From the NCBI GenBank assembly GCA_950295325.1, contig OX485803.1, positions 8,926,001 through 8,990,000 of the forward strand: a stretch of 64,000 nt of DNA. Direction: 5' to 3'. Below, piece after piece: positions 45,095 to 58,005 of the stretch. Below the pieces are notes generated by a model, which saw only the letters and a list, made by a program, of their open reading frames with translations, was not told where the DNA came from and made no database searches. This DNA comes from Polytrichum commune. Lineage: Eukaryota > Streptophyta > Polytrichopsida > Polytrichales > Polytrichaceae. Within the stretch, counting starts at the first letter, position 1; each line of letters opens with the position of its first letter. The position numbers were made by a program, and so were the translations under genes.

Positions 45095-45600
45095 TAAGAA
45101 CCAAAGAAAACACATCCACCATGAGGGGAAACAAAGAACCCCATATGTGAAACAAACACTACCACGTCAAGAGTACCAAAGACAACCGGACCCCAACAAG
45201 GATAACGAACCAAGCCACCAAGAGTCCAACCAAGAACCCAACTGCCTAAAAACATTGTCATGTCCAATTCCAAGTGATTCACATTCCAGAATAAATAGTT
45301 TTCCCGACAAATTTGATTAACCCGTTCCCAAGCAACCTTGGCATACATGATAAGATCATCCCAAATGAGGTGTTTCATCTTGGACTCATGTCATTGTCCA
45401 TGGTTAAAACACTTTGTCATTGTATTCAATCCAAGTGGTCCAAAGAGTAATGTTGCAAAAGAGGTGCCAAATCCTAATTGTTTTGACAAACTTCTTAGGA
45501 ATCTTTTCTCCGAAAAGTGTTTGTTTCCAATGGAAACAATCGTCATTGCCAGTTCTAACCCCACAAAATTTGTGAATGATAAAAGTGACATGTCACCATG
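45095..45600 (-). pseudogene. Degenerate LINE ORF2 3' end, copy 1
   Basis: Read in the best frame with breaks, the minus strand gives W-K-Q-x-L-F-G-E, then I-T-L-W-T-T-W-I-E-Y-N-D-K-V-F, then I-W-D-D-L-I-M-Y-A-K-V-A-W-E-R. This resembles the C-terminal tail that follows the reverse transcriptase in plant LINEs (zf-RVT region). Several frame changes and stops; not functional. The copy at 54383-54775 aligns over most of its length. Confidence 0.5.
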
Positions 45601-46734
45601 CTCTTTGGGGCTGATTGCAATCCCAAAATTTGTGTTGACTAATTCACTAATGTTGGGAAGGTTAAAAACTCAATGTTTGGAAATAGAGGCCGGTGTAGTG
45701 TTGTTGTTTGACCAAATGTCTAAACAATTGATATAAATATTTTCATTAAAGTAAAAATACATCACACATGCACATGTTTATCTCCAATTGAGTTTAAGAG
45801 GGACTTCAAGAGGAAGACACATCAATTTATAAAGTCAAATTGAATGATATCAACTATGAACCATCAAATAATTCACATTCTTTCATAATAGGCCATCCCA
45901 ACTTCAACCCAACAACTATACCATAATATAGTTATCCAACAAGTTCCTCAAAGAGGGATGGAGCCGTGGGTTTGATCCTTCGAGAGAGCTTTGAGGAATT
46001 CTTTGAGAAAGCTTTCTATTGAGAGTTCATTAGCTTGTCATGTATTGGAATCTATTTTGAAAATTGGGTAAAAGTTTTTGGGACCTCCTCTTATCATCTC
46101 ATAAATTTTGAGAGAATTTTAGGATCTAAAATTCAGTGTGCACATGGGACCTACTATTTTAATTCTTGTATCAACCTATGCAAAGCTACTTTGGCCCACC
46201 CCTCCTAGTAGGACACGCTAGAAAGTTGGTTTTTAATATTCCGACACAACTCGTTACGTGTGATAATTTAAGCATTAAGAAAACTTGAGTGACTTTGTGT
46301 TGATTCTCATAAACTCGGGGTTTGGGACTAAACCCATGGTTTCATCTCCTTTACTTTACGAATAACTCTAATGAATAACAACATAGGTTGAGAAAAGGCC
46401 ACATGCCCATTCCCAATCTCTAAAGCCTCGACATGATTGATGTTGCAACTCAATAATTTGCTTTTTCTCAAAAAATGGCCTCATATTGAGGAAAAGGGTC
46501 TATTGAGGCTCTGACCTCAATCCCATTAGCCTTTTAACTTTTGATTCAAATTTCATTATATTGAAGTTTTGTATTTTGAGATGGACATGTGGCCTTTATT
46601 CAACTTATAGGGTCACCCAATATTGAAAAAATGGGATTGGGGTGACCGTGTTGCTACCTTGTTCAAATCAAGTACATATACATATTGATAATATTCATAA
46701 CCCATGTTATTATAAATCTTCTTTATTTGAGATT
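45600..46734. other. Intergenic DNA, no feature seen
   Basis: No exon or repeat pair that I can support. Confidence 0.5.
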
Positions 46735-46890
46735 CATAACATTATTCAATGTTCAACTCTCATTCTGTGGGCCCTTAGAAATATAATAGGTGGATGTTCA
46801 AATAGCTGTGCAAGGAGACTCAAATTGAAATTGAGCTCCCAACATCCCACTGTTATATTATGAGGCCCCACATCGTTGAGTAATGTTATG
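46735..46890. mobile_element. Small foldback MITE, copy 2
   Basis: Diverged copy of 15045-15201: starts CATAACATTATTCAATG, has GGGCCC, AATATAATAGG and TGGATG on the left arm, with complements on the right, and ends GAGTAATGTTATG. Confidence 0.7.
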
Positions 46891-47907
46891 TCCTCACACT
46901 TTTCACATAAAGATAAGCAAACCTGATTTACTTCCTCATCTTAAACAAACACCTGTAGTTAAGATCCGCTTACCTTAGTTACCATAATTTAATTACTCCT
47001 AATTTAAACATGAAATGAATGAAATGCAATTGATTTTAAAGTCTATGAAACCAAAAGACTAATGAATTGAAAGTACATTAGGATGGTTTCAAACCAGCTA
47101 ATTTCCAAGAGTGGTGGAGTGCATTAACTTCCGTGAAATGAAACTAATGTTAAGTTGTTGGTCCAATTGAAAGAGTGTCTTGAGGCTCCTTAATATTGTG
47201 TTCTCAAATAGTAATAGGAACTTATCTCTAATGGGGTAATGGTGCAAGATGTAACTTCCAGAAACCCTTAATTCCATAATTACACTAAATAGAATATTTA
47301 GTGTTTGATGATATTTAGTGTTAATACCACCCTACCCTGCTCAACACTAATTTCCAATTCCTTGACAATTAATTGTTAGACATAAATGTGCCGCTACCTT
47401 TACTATTGCCACCTCCATTATTTTATCCTTATTTTTATATCCTTACTAACACTTAATTCAAACATGTAACTTCCACATATTACCATAGTTGATATGTAGT
47501 GTTTGAGTTCACATTTAATGTCAACTACTTTCATAAGGTTATTGATATTTAGTGTATGTGTTCGTATTTAGTATATCAAACACGACGACAAGGAATCTTG
47601 TGTGTGTGTATCTTGAACTCAAATACTGACTTTCCCTACTTTGATATCTTCAAAGTTCAGTGCATGCAAGTCCCTTTGAAGAGGCTTCCATGTGCCATGA
47701 ATTCTCTAATTTTTAATTATGAGTTGGCCAGTTAATTGCATGGGAGCTGGTATTGTAACGACCTAATTGGTATGGTATTACTGTGGGGCCTGACAAGCCT
47801 CATCCGAGGATCTTGAACTCCTTATTTCTTTATCACTATATATATAGGCTCTCCTTGTTTGAAGGCGTAAGGCTTCCAAAATATTGGATCATTTCAACAG
47901 GAATTAG
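46891..47907. other. Intergenic DNA with one inverted dispersed-repeat copy
   Basis: Contains, near 47285-47345, the reverse-complement relative of the repeat at 28198-28270 and 60925-60985 (AGTGTTTGATGATATTTAGTG, then TACCACCC). Nothing else recognised. Confidence 0.5.
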
Positions 47908-47910
47908 CGT

Positions 47911-48130
47911 CCAGGGAGATTTTTGGGCATAGTCGGTCAAGACCTTATTGTTTCCAATGTAAACCGGTTACATGTTGACATCTTTTGGGGGTTTCTTCAC
48001 TTAGTCCAGTAGTATTCTATAGATTCCTCTAAACCAATCAATAAATTCCCTGAAGTCTTGAGTCTAAACTGGTTATTTCTCAAACTCAACTGGTTCATGT
48101 GCAACTATAGTAGAGGCGATCTAATCCCGA
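47911..48130 (+). mobile_element. TTTTTGGGCATAATCGGTC MITE family, copy 3
   Basis: Starts GGGAGATTTTTGGGCATAGT, contains AACCGGTTACATGTTGACATC, TTATTTCTCAAACTCAACTGG and TTCATGTGCAACTA, in the same order as the 56.1-kb copy. Confidence 0.8.
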
Positions 48131-50669
48131 TCAAGATTAGACTGAATTTTGATCAGGTCGGAACAAATAATGCCATGACACATGTCTTGGTTTTGAAGGT
48201 TAAAGTGAGAAGGAATGAGCGGTTAAAATGAGCGGATATGGCATACTCTAGATATTGATAATATGTTCAGACCAAAATCTAACTTCAATATGGTTACCCA
48301 AATGATTCCAACCCCCCTAACTTCTATCCTACATGGGATTTTTTTGCACTGCCTTATACTTCTCCGGATCTGGTGCATAATCTCTTAATTGATCGCTTAT
48401 GCGCCTCGCCCCATTTGGTGACAAGAATGTGGGTCCTCTTTTGCCAAAATAAAGTTTCCTGAATGTGGGGCATATGGCTCCTCCTTTGTCGTGCGTTTAT
48501 ATTTTAGAGTACATATCCATCACTTTTTAGTCAACTCACTTCTACATGGCCATGTGGCAAATGTGACGGGTTCCAACTTCCGCCTCCCCTCGAAAAGGAG
48601 GCATCTCTTCTTTTGTTTCTTTATCCATTTGGCATCACCTTATTGGTCTCATGTCTCAAAATTTTATCTCTTGGTCAACCCCAACTCCAATTAGTTACAA
48701 ACAACCACCGTATTGGTAGTAGATGGTTGTAGTTTTATTTTATTTTTGTCTTTCCTTATTTTGAGATAAGGAGAGGTAAGATGCGTTGATGACAATCACA
48801 ACCACAACTGCTCTATCTTGTCCAACTATTATACAAGGTGTAGTTGAAAGTACACCGATTGTCCCAACTAGTGAGGGAGGGCTAATAGTGAGTGTGGGAA
48901 ATTAGTGGAGATGATACTAAACTTTTTTTACACTATGAGATCAGTGTCACCAAAAGATCTAGGAAACATTCTTTACATGGCACTAGTCACTAAAAAATAT
49001 TAGTTATATCAACATTATTCACTGAAAGTAACGACACTTCACTATTCATTGACAAGCATGTGTTTCCATATTAAGAAAATTATCACTTTGCAAACACCTC
49101 AAAGCTTGCATTAATTTTCTTGAAATCTATGGTAAATAAGCCTATATTCATGAATTTGGTGTCACTCAATAAAAAATCTAGCCTTAGTAACTTCGGGATT
49201 TGGCTAAGTAGTGTGTACTTCGGGAATTAGTGCCACCCTCACTATTTGGGATGATCATTATAGTTGCGATGGTTGTAGACCATACTTTTCCTTCTTTTGG
49301 TTCTATAAAGTGTTTGTAGTTACTTTGTGGCCACCATGAGAGAACCTCACTACAAGGATCATTGGTTGTTAGCATTAGATTTTGCCCACTAAAGACACAG
49401 TTCAGGAATCCAAAATTATTGGTGCATGTGATCCTTGTAGTGCCTCAAGGCCAAAGCATGGGATATTAGGATTTGGAGGAGATAATTATTCTTGATAAAA
49501 TAATCTTACCACAAAAATCCATAACTTGTTGTCTCCATTCCACAAATTGCACCAATAAGACGGACTATATTTGAGATCAAATTCACTCTTCGACTACAAG
49601 AGTATTTGTATGTAAACATCGTAAGTTGTGGTTAAAAAGGGGCCAAACCACAACCACTTAAGTAGTTATGGGGAAATGCACCTTGAACCTTGAGGGCAAA
49701 CATTGCTTATTCATGTTTATGATGGTTGTGGCAAGGATCATGTTTTTATACTACGTAAGTTGAGTGACCTCAAATAGGCACCTCCAACTTTAAGCCAATC
49801 TGCACATTCATTCAAAAAATCATGATGGTATTTCTCAACATAACTAATCACGTTACATGCTTAATGTCATCAATTTTATTCAACTAGAGTGATGTATGAA
49901 TTAAAAATGAAATTCAGAGTCTAAAATGTGGATGATACAATTCAGATAAATTTTAGGACTCTAGCTAAAATATTGTCAAGAAGCTCTAAAATGATAAACT
50001 TTAATTTGCTTCACTACAATCGTTTGAGATCTTTAGAATAACATCACAAGTGTTCATTAACAAGTACACATTAATTAATACACTACAAGGATTGTGGGTC
50101 GTTGTCATTAGTTCTTTGCAAACAAGATGGATTTGAGGCATTCAAATCTATTGACCTATTTGGAAATTCATAATGAAATGATACAAGCAATTCAATAAGT
50201 GCATTTCCTTGTCATAACAAAGAAAGGCCAACCTCCTTCCAAACTACACCTCCAAACATATATATGGACATATGCATCATGGTCAAAGAGGGGAAAACAC
50301 TACCACAATGAAGCACTAAGGCAAAGCATGCTAGAATCAACACCCTAAAATCTTGCACAATAGATACATAATGATCTAGAGAATGTCCACCACCTTCACA
50401 TGAGGATCCTGTGACATGGCAAAGGTAGGTGGAGGGGGAGGGCCGGAGGGAGGCCACCTAGGATGAAGGAATGGTATCCAACTGGAAAGTGAAACCAAGC
50501 CAACATTGGTTTTGATCCCCCCCCCTTTCTGGTTGATTTTTTGGGCCTACCCTGGACTAACAAGGCATTGTGTAAGGCCTCAATCTCTTGGCAATTGTTC
50601 TCTTACTTTTAGCCACATAACACTTTGAGAAGCATCATGAATGAGTCAAATTGTCATGCAAATGAGGTA
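48131..50669. other. Intergenic DNA, no feature seen
   Basis: AT-rich with short chance frames; nothing I can support. Confidence 0.5.
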
Positions 50670-51349
50670 AGGTAGAGGGTGCTAAAACCAACACCCCACC
50701 CAAAACCAACACCTATAAACGCCTCCCAATTGTCAACAAACTACTACCTTGAACCATTCCCCATGGTGCAAGAGTGTCCTAGCGCACAAAGTGACAATTT
50801 TAGGTGCCATTAGTGGCGCCACTTCATAGTGACCTCCACTACCCCCATGTAGGGTAGGTAACGGGCTTCTAGCTCGGGTTGGTTCAAGGTGGCTTTAGGG
50901 TGGCTTGTCAATGTCTATTCTAGCCATTCTATGCACAAAGCCAAGAAGGTAGGTCCATAAAGCACGGTACCTAAGATGCATGGTGACAATTTTGCAAGCA
51001 AACCGAATGGGATCATGGAGGTGGCCATGTGACCTTTTGCAATGTTATTGGTTGGGCTTTAATCTAGCTTGGGTCTAGTATCCAACTATGTTGTGTTGGT
51101 TCTAGGCGATGAAGGTGGGTCCTTATCATATGCAAGGTCGTCATACACGGGGCCTTTGGATTGGTTTAAGGAAGCTAGTGGTTTTGACTTTGAGTATTAA
51201 TCAAATATTTAATTGAGGCTAAAACTAGTTTTTCTTTCTTTATACCTTTGTTTAGCCCAAAGGCCAATACAATTTTTTTCTTCAATATCAACCACATAGC
51301 CATATGTATGTGCAATAGCTTAAAGTGTTGGTTTAAGCACCCTCTACCT
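50670..51349. mobile_element. Non-autonomous TIR element, copy 2
   Basis: Same termini and interior as 14222-14916. The shared interior includes GGTGCCATTAGTGG, CATGTAGGGTA, GGTAACGGGC and CATAGCCATATGTATGTGCA. The left flank is TA and the right flank is GA, so one side of the target duplicate is mutated. Roughly 80-85% alike by eye. Confidence 0.8.
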
Positions 51350-53016
51350 GAGTGCCATGTAGGGATAGGAAGGGTTGCACAAATCATGGGAGGTTCACCT
51401 ATAGAAATGGCAATGTTGAAAGCCTATTTGGCTTTTGTAATTTGTAAATGGGCATAATAAGGAATCTAAGGTGTTGAGTTCCACTTGGCATACACTAAAG
51501 CATCCCCATCGTTCTTTTTGGGAGAGGGGCCTAATCATTGCGATCCGCAACTCTTGGGCAACTCGTGAAAAAAAATTCTGAATCCGACTGAAAAACGTTG
51601 CCCGTCCTGCTCGACTTCGAAAAATGGTTGCTCGTGCATTTTTGAAGGCCACATTGTCCACAACACCCATATTGAGTGCACCTCAATTTCAAGGTCCAAA
51701 ATCCAATATATAAAAATATATATAGCTATATATGCATATATATATAGATATGCTTATAAAATTTATAACCTTTTAACAATAAAAATTAAGAACTAGGTTA
51801 ACTACACAAAGTTACTACACATGGTTATTACATATAGTTACTACACATATATTTTAATTATATTTTAACATGTTATTCCTACTAGCCTATCACCCTAGGC
51901 TCCTACTATGTAGGTAGTACTTTTAGAAATATGAAAGGTCCCTTGAAATGTGGAAAGTGAAACGCAGTTTTTCTTGGCTCATTAAATTTATAACCTTTTA
52001 ACAAAAAACATTAATTGTAGTAATGTTTTTCAAAATTACGCTCCAGCAAGTCTACACACAATATACTAAGTCAATCATGGTGCTAGGTCAGATACATTGC
52101 CCGACAATAGAACTCAAATAGAATTTAAACATGACATACGACTCCTTTACCAATGGTCTATAGCACTTGTCCCCATTCACACATGTGAGTGTTAGATGGT
52201 ACTTGGTGTCCATCACCTTTGAGTCTTGTGGAAACGGCCATGGTGGCTCAAATTTGGCTTCATGGGGTTGTTACAAAAGAGCTTTGGAGTTTTAAAAAAA
52301 AATCCAAGCTCTCTAACGTGCCCGAATTGCACCTTTCCTAAAAAGAACTTTGGGAATTTTGTAGGTTGCATATGTATTCGTATTTTTTGAAAAACAAACT
52401 GTAGAATCTTTATAGGTTTTCAAGTCTATGGATATTTTTGAAATTTCTCAAATGATTTAACCTACCTAACAATCTATCTTAGGCTTTTAGGTTTTCATTA
52501 CTCCTTTAGGCTCTGCAATTCTACCAAGTTTGTGGAGCCCAACGACGAGGCTTACAAAAAGTGACCATATGCTTAAAATGACACAAATATGTCAACAAAT
52601 TTGTGGCTAGGACTCATATCACTCATGTATAAAAGTGTCCACCCAAATAGTCCTTTTGCACAACACAAAATCATTTTGGCTCAAAGCCAAGTGTGCTTTA
52701 GACAAGATGATCCTAGTAGTGGCAATTGGGATTCAAATTGATTCGTGGTGTGTTAGGATAGGTAGACTTGGTAGTTCCCTCTAACTGTTCATTTCTTTAA
52801 TCCACCAAAAAATAATGAAAATAATGCCATGGTTGGGATTGGCCTTTGTAAGCAAATTTGAATTTGGTGAGGGTTCACATAGCAAGGACTTGGGCAAGAG
52901 GAGGCCGGGGCACTCACCACAAGTTTCAAAACATCCAGTTTCACCTCTCCGGCCCAAGACAAGTTATATTGAGAACCTCCGGATTTGAGCATGTGTGGTC
53001 TCCACTTCAGTGTTTG
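51350..53016. other. Intergenic DNA, no feature seen
   Basis: An AT-rich stretch with TATATA runs near 51.7 kb; no gene recognised. Confidence 0.5.
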
Positions 53017-53225
53017 GGGAGATTTTTGGGGATAATCAATCAAGCTCCTAGTGTTTCCAAGTCCAACGGGTTACATGTTGTGATCTTTTAGGTTTTCTTT
53101 AATGATTTTGAAATATATTTTATACATTCTTCTCAAATGATTGGTAATATGAAGTCTTGAACTTCAACTGTTATTTCTGAAAAGCAAATGGTTCATTTGT
53201 AACTACATTGTTTGACCCCAATAAG
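53017..53225 (+). mobile_element. TTTTTGGGCATAATCGGTC MITE family, copy 4
   Basis: Starts GGGGAGATTTTTGGGGATAA, contains GTTTCCAAGTCCAACGGGTT, ACATGTTGTGATC and GGTTCATTTGTAACTAC. More diverged than copies 3 and 5. A possible right end GGTCAGTTCTCCCC lies at ~53428, separated by inserted or unrelated DNA. Confidence 0.7.
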
Positions 53226-53472
53226 TGAGTGTTATTATTCAAAATTACGCAGTGCAATAGCTTCTTACTGAGGAGTTCAAATTTCACTAACAAAAGTTCA
53301 ATAGTTGGTTCGGACATCATAGAACATAAATGACTTTGCTTTGTAAATTATTACATTCTCATTAAATTGTTATAGCAATGTGTAACTCCAAATAGTAACA
53401 TGCAGTAATTGGAATAATCAGTGTAGTGGTCAGTTCTCCCCATTCATTGGTTGGGGGAGGGATGCTGCAATT

Positions 53473-53786
53473 TTATTTTTTATTTTTTATTTTTTTTGAG
53501 ACAGAGGGCCAAACCAACCAACGCCAAAAATTGAAAACACAAGAAAAACCGCACCCATCACCGAGGGGAGGCAGGACCCCTCGGGTGCGCGCGGGACACC
53601 GCCACGTAAACGGAACCAAGAACCAAACCCCACCATGGACAACCCCCCGACCCCCCGACCCCACCAAACCAAGGAACCATCCCCAACCCACTCGCCAAGG
53701 ACACCCCCCAAGCCACTCCCTGTCCCAAAGGCGGGGCTAACACATCCTACCTTCTATGTCTTTTCCAATTCCATTCAATATGTAAG
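53473..53786 (-). pseudogene. Distal part of degenerate LINE 3' end, copy 2
   Basis: A GC-rich stretch whose minus-strand peptide (W-F-L-G-L-V-G, then G-V-W-F-L-V-P-F) resembles the tail after the LINE C-terminal domain at 45.1 kb. It is separated from the proximal part (54383-54775) by the 588-bp hAT-like insertion. An A/T-rich tail-like run (TTTTTATTTTTTATTTTT on the plus strand) lies at its left edge, 53471-53497. Confidence 0.45.
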
Positions 53787-54374
53787 CCCGGGTACGCAAC
53801 TCCCATATTATACGCAGGGGGCATCGTATTAAAAACGGCTTAGAGGACGGCTTTTGTAAAAATTATATCAAATTATATCAAATTAAAATGATCAAAAAGT
53901 TGGGTGAAAACCAAATTAAATAATATGAGATGAAAAAAAAGTTGGGTAAAGACCAAATTAAATAAAATGAGATGAAAAAAAAGTTGGGTGAAGACCAAAT
54001 TAAATAAATGAGATGAAAAAAAAGTTGGGTTGCATATTTATTAAGCCTCCCATTAAAATTATAAGCCACGAATAGTTGCCTCCCATTAAAATTATAATTC
54101 ATTCACAATGTTAAAATTTTATTAAAAAGTCCAAAAAGTTGGGTAGTTTGACCTATGGTACATGTATTAAAAAATCATATAATTAGGTTTTTAATGCAAT
54201 TATACGCATCAAAATATATTCATTTCCTATATATAATTACATTTTTGGATTCCTTGTTAGAAGGGCTACAAGGGTTTCCTACATTAAAACAAATTGTATC
54301 ACTCAATATTGGACTAAAACGCATTATAAGTGATTATAATCAGGACTATATAATACGGGAGTTGCGTACCCGGG
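53787..54374. mobile_element. hAT-like non-autonomous transposon with perfect 8-bp TSD
   Basis: TATGTAAG occurs exactly on both sides (53779-53786 and 54375-54382). The left end is CCCGGGTACGCAACTCCC and the right end is its exact reverse complement (18 bp), with further partial match (TATTATA). An 8-bp target duplication is diagnostic of hAT elements among common plant DNA transposons. No transposase is encoded. It interrupts the older LINE remnant. Confidence 0.9.
53897..54030 (+). repeat. ~50-bp tandem repeat inside the hAT-like element
   Basis: About three units of AAAGTTGGGTGAAGACCAAA followed by TTAAATAAAATGAGATGAAA, with small length differences. Confidence 0.85.
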
Positions 54375-54382
54375 TATGTAAG

Positions 54383-54775
54383 TTCCTTCTCCTACATAAA
54401 ACACTCCTAGCTCCCCAAGACTTGTCGAAACCTTGAAGCAGAGCCACCACCGAGAAGCTACTAATTTTGATGTGTTCCAATACCGGGTTCCACGCCATCT
54501 TAGCATAGATGATAAGGTCATCTCAAATTCTTTGTTTAACTCTTGACACATGCCATTGTTCTTGATTGAACACTCTATCATTTCATTTGATCCAGATGGT
54601 CCACAGTGTGATCCCTCTAAGGAGGTGCCAGACTTTAATCATTTAGCCATAGCGTTTAGGAATTCTTTCCCCGAACAAGGCTTGTTTCCAATTGAAGCAA
54701 TCGTAGTTACCCGTTCTCACCCCACATAGCTCGTGCATGATGAACGTGGCCCTGCAATTTGAGTCACCATTGACT
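54383..54775 (-). pseudogene. Proximal part of degenerate LINE 3' end, copy 2
   Basis: The minus strand encodes, with stops, N-W-K-Q-A-L-F-G-E, then L-W-T-I-W-I-K and N-D-R-V-F, then D-D-L-I-Y-A-K-M-A-W. This is the same order as 45.1-45.6 kb. At the nucleotide level TTGTTTCCAATTGAAGCAAT and its neighbours align with 45525-45580. Not functional. Confidence 0.5.
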
Positions 54776-56100
54776 CTATATGTGCACTAGGACAGCATCT
54801 TTGAGAAGCACCACTTATGCCTAATTTCTGGGCTTTTTACCATTCCTGGTACAGATGATTGTGGGCATTGTGTAATAAGGGGGCAGGTCACAAGAAAAAG
54901 CTTCGTTTGCATGTTTGAAGGACATAATATTTTCCATCTGTGGGTGGAAAGAGCTGATATTTGTGGAGGGCTTGTGCATACATGGTATTTTGACTTCCAT
55001 GCGAATGGATTAAATTTTTTACCTTACTTTCAATAGGTGTTATTACATTTACATTATTGCCTACTTTTCAGCCCAGGCAACCCCCCTCCAGCGTTCAGGG
55101 GTTAAGGATAACTCAAGTTTAAACAACAATGCATCCAGCAGGTTGCTCAACAAAGTCCAGTAACTTAGGTCTCCCCACTTTCCAATTGAATGGGTAAGCA
55201 ACCTTGAAAAGAATCGTGGTTGCAGAAGTACCTAAAAGATTAAGAGTCAGATTCGGACGTTGCTCTATGTTTAATGCCTCGTGTCTTCCATGGGGGCACC
55301 GGTGCAGACCATTTATGGTGAAATGAACTGGATATTAGATAAGGTGAGGACGAAGGAAGGACAACGTTTTTCTGTTTCCAAGACTGCAGCGAAATTCATT
55401 TTCGAGAACAGCAAGTACTTATAACTTAGGAAATTTTAAGTTGAGCTGCAGAACTCGTGAACTTTTGGGCCTCTGTCCTCCATGATGATGAGTTTTTTTA
55501 ATAATCTTCCTCCACTTCAAATTTGCTTATATATACTAACGTCATATGTTGCGGTTGGCAACATTGGCCTGCAAAAATTACGTGTGCAATCATGACCTCA
55601 GCATACACCAGTCAAGTGTGACAATAGCATTTGGCCGCGCTGGACACATCAGAGGTGACGCAAAATGAAAATCTTCTTTGTGCCAAAACGGTCGGCTGTG
55701 CAGCTGGGTAAGTACTTGACATCAGGTGTGAGGACAAGTGGAAATTGGAATTGCTAATTTGTTGTTTGCTATGATGAAGAGGATGTGCTTGCTGCCTTGC
55801 AAAGGAAATAAAGACATAAATGGCACTTCCTTTGAGGAACCAAAAAGATCTTTCATAGTACTTTGACCTTTCCCAAGTTTCAATGGCATGGAGGTTGCTG
55901 GCAATCCCGTGAACTCCTCAGTCCCACCTCATTGCAAGTGCTTGCATTTGATCAAGCACAACAAACGCATTGACTCTGTACACTCATCCCTTGTAGTGTA
56001 GTGGAGTAGACAGCTACATTTATGAATCTATTTGAGGTTTAAGTCTCCAATAAGTCATACTCCTGGCTTGCACTGTACTAGCATGTGAGTCCTGTGGCAG
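54776..56100. other. Intergenic DNA, no feature seen
   Basis: Slightly more GC than its neighbours, but no exon, domain or repeat pair recognised. Confidence 0.5.
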
Positions 56101-56102
56101 TG

Positions 56103-56320
56103 ATCGGAGAGATTTTTGGGCATAATCAGTTGAGATCCAAGTGTTTGCAAGTCCAACCGGTTACATGTTGACATCCTTCGGTTTTCTTTCATTAAATTGG
56201 GGTATATTCTATAAATTCCTCTAAGACGATCGGTAATTTTTCTGCAGTCTTGAACTTCGACCGGTTATTTCTCAAACTCAACTGGTTCATCTGTAACTAA
56301 CTGCTGGTTCTCCCCGATCG
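56103..56320 (+). mobile_element. TTTTTGGGCATAATCGGTC MITE family, copy 5 (best preserved)
   Basis: Begins GATCGGAGAGATTTTTGGGC and ends GGTTCTCCCCGATC, so its tips are short inverted repeats (GATCGG-GAGA). It contains two ACCGGTT sites and TTATTTCTCAAACTCAACTGG. Flanks GCAGT and GTAGT could be a 5-bp target duplicate with one change, which is not conclusive. Confidence 0.8.
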
Positions 56321-56369
56321 TAGTATGGCACTGAGATAGTTGCATACTTATAAAATGGTACATTTGCAA

Positions 56370-56995
56370 CATTTTCAGCTGTGGAAGACAATGCTTTCAA
56401 CTTGCCAAGTTGCCACTGCTAGCATACGAGTCCCATGTTATACTACCTACGCAACATGAGAAGTTTGAAATTCTTTCACAATAATAGATTTGTAAAACTT
56501 TCAGTTCAGCAAGACCATACTCTCACCTTGTCACCATTAGCATACAAGTCCCGAAGCACACTATTTACTCACACTACAAGCATATGAGCCTTGGGCAATT
56601 GACTTGCATCACTGGAAAAATGTCTCGCATTGCTGAAAAATCTATAAACCTATCAATGTGGGAGGTTTGCATATTTCTTTCACTGACGCAGGTCGATTTC
56701 CTGGGACTCATATGTTGGTAGTGTCAATTGAGACATTTTAAAATCTGTTTAGATGGTAGATTTGGAAGCTTTTCAGCTGCGCAAGACCATAGTCTCAACT
56801 TGCCACTACTGGCACACGAGTCCCAAAGCACACTACCTGCTCAACTGAGAATTTGCAAATCTATCACAACTGGAGATTTGTTCAAATTTCAATGGTGGAC
56901 GACCATTCTTTCAACTTGCACTACCAGCATACAAGTCCCAGAGCACACGTTCTGTGCAACTGAGAGATTTGCAAATCCATTCCAAATTTGCCAAA
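56370..56995 (+). repeat. Four diverged tandem units
   Basis: Units recur at about 56.38, 56.50, 56.77 and 56.89 kb. They share the words TTCAGCTG-GCAAGACCAT, TCAACTTGCCACTACT, GCATAC(A/G)AGTCCC and GAGCACAC, and the flanking AACTGAGA-ATTTGCAAATC. Spacing is irregular. Confidence 0.65.
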
Positions 56996-56999
56996 GTCG

Positions 57000-58005
57000 T
57001 GTGCTCTGGGACTAAAATATATGAGCCTGGCAATGCTGGATTTCTGGAAATTAGCTGGGAAACCTATTCAACTCTCTTCCTGCACCAACCTTCATTTTCA
57101 ACTCACCCCTCAGGATAAGGCTTCTCCTAAGATAACGAAAATATCTGCTTCTGCTAAAGTGCAAAGCAGGGATCCAGACTGGGGCATTCCTCAGTTAGGT
57201 TTAACCTATAACATTCATTCAAATGCAATATATATAGGTCCATGGAAAAAATTACATTGAGTGCCGAAATACAAGCTCAATTAATTTGCTGGATTCAAAG
57301 TATTATCCTCTCTTGATTCTCAGCACAATTTGGTGGCATATACAAGTGGAAAAAGAAAAGGAGACACGCTTGACCCTCGGATTCGAAACAACAATTTAAT
57401 GATTGAATATCTTACATGGCCAAGATTTATCTTACACCCTTCCTCACTGAAGATATCCATTGAACAGAATTTATCGAAGCACTCAACCAAGCCAATTTGT
57501 GGCCCATCCAAGAACTCAATAGAAAGAAATTACGTTTTACCACTGACAAAATCTGGTCAATGCCTGTTACATATGACCTTTGTCACCAGAAACTTAGTTA
57601 TTTATCCTGTGCAACAAAAGCCTCATATGCTTGTAGTCAAGCTTGCTTGTCACAACTGATAATTAAAGTTGTTAAGACTCTTTTTGGTTGATGTGAAAAC
57701 ATGATCCATGGTGGTTGCCAGTTGGCCACCAAATTGTAACGTCTTTTGCCTGACCCAGTTTGACAGCATTCAAATATGGAGATGCACAACATATAGATGT
57801 AAACCCCATTTTCCAAGTCATAATGCCTTCGTGTGATATATGTAATGCACAGAATTGGAAGGTAAGCTTGCATTTATGCATGATTAGCATTCAAGGATCA
57901 CCTTCTCCAGCTTTAATTCAGGTGTGTGCCCAGTATGTGGGCACTCTTCTTAATCGGATACCTCTATTCGTCTGGTATATGGCACGAGTTGGAGTTAAGA
58001 ATGGA
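57000..58005. other. Intergenic DNA, no feature seen
   Basis: Frames of up to ~109 codons occur on the plus strand, but I recognise no protein. Confidence 0.45.

Noticed and set aside
53426-53743. Pro-rich 104-codon plus-strand frame and Gly/Trp-rich minus-strand frames
   Set aside because: The stretch is the GC-rich tail of a LINE remnant; frames in all phases are open because of base composition.
57330-57659. 109-codon plus-strand frame
   Set aside because: No recognisable domain, no splice or homology support, and similar frames occur by chance in this region.
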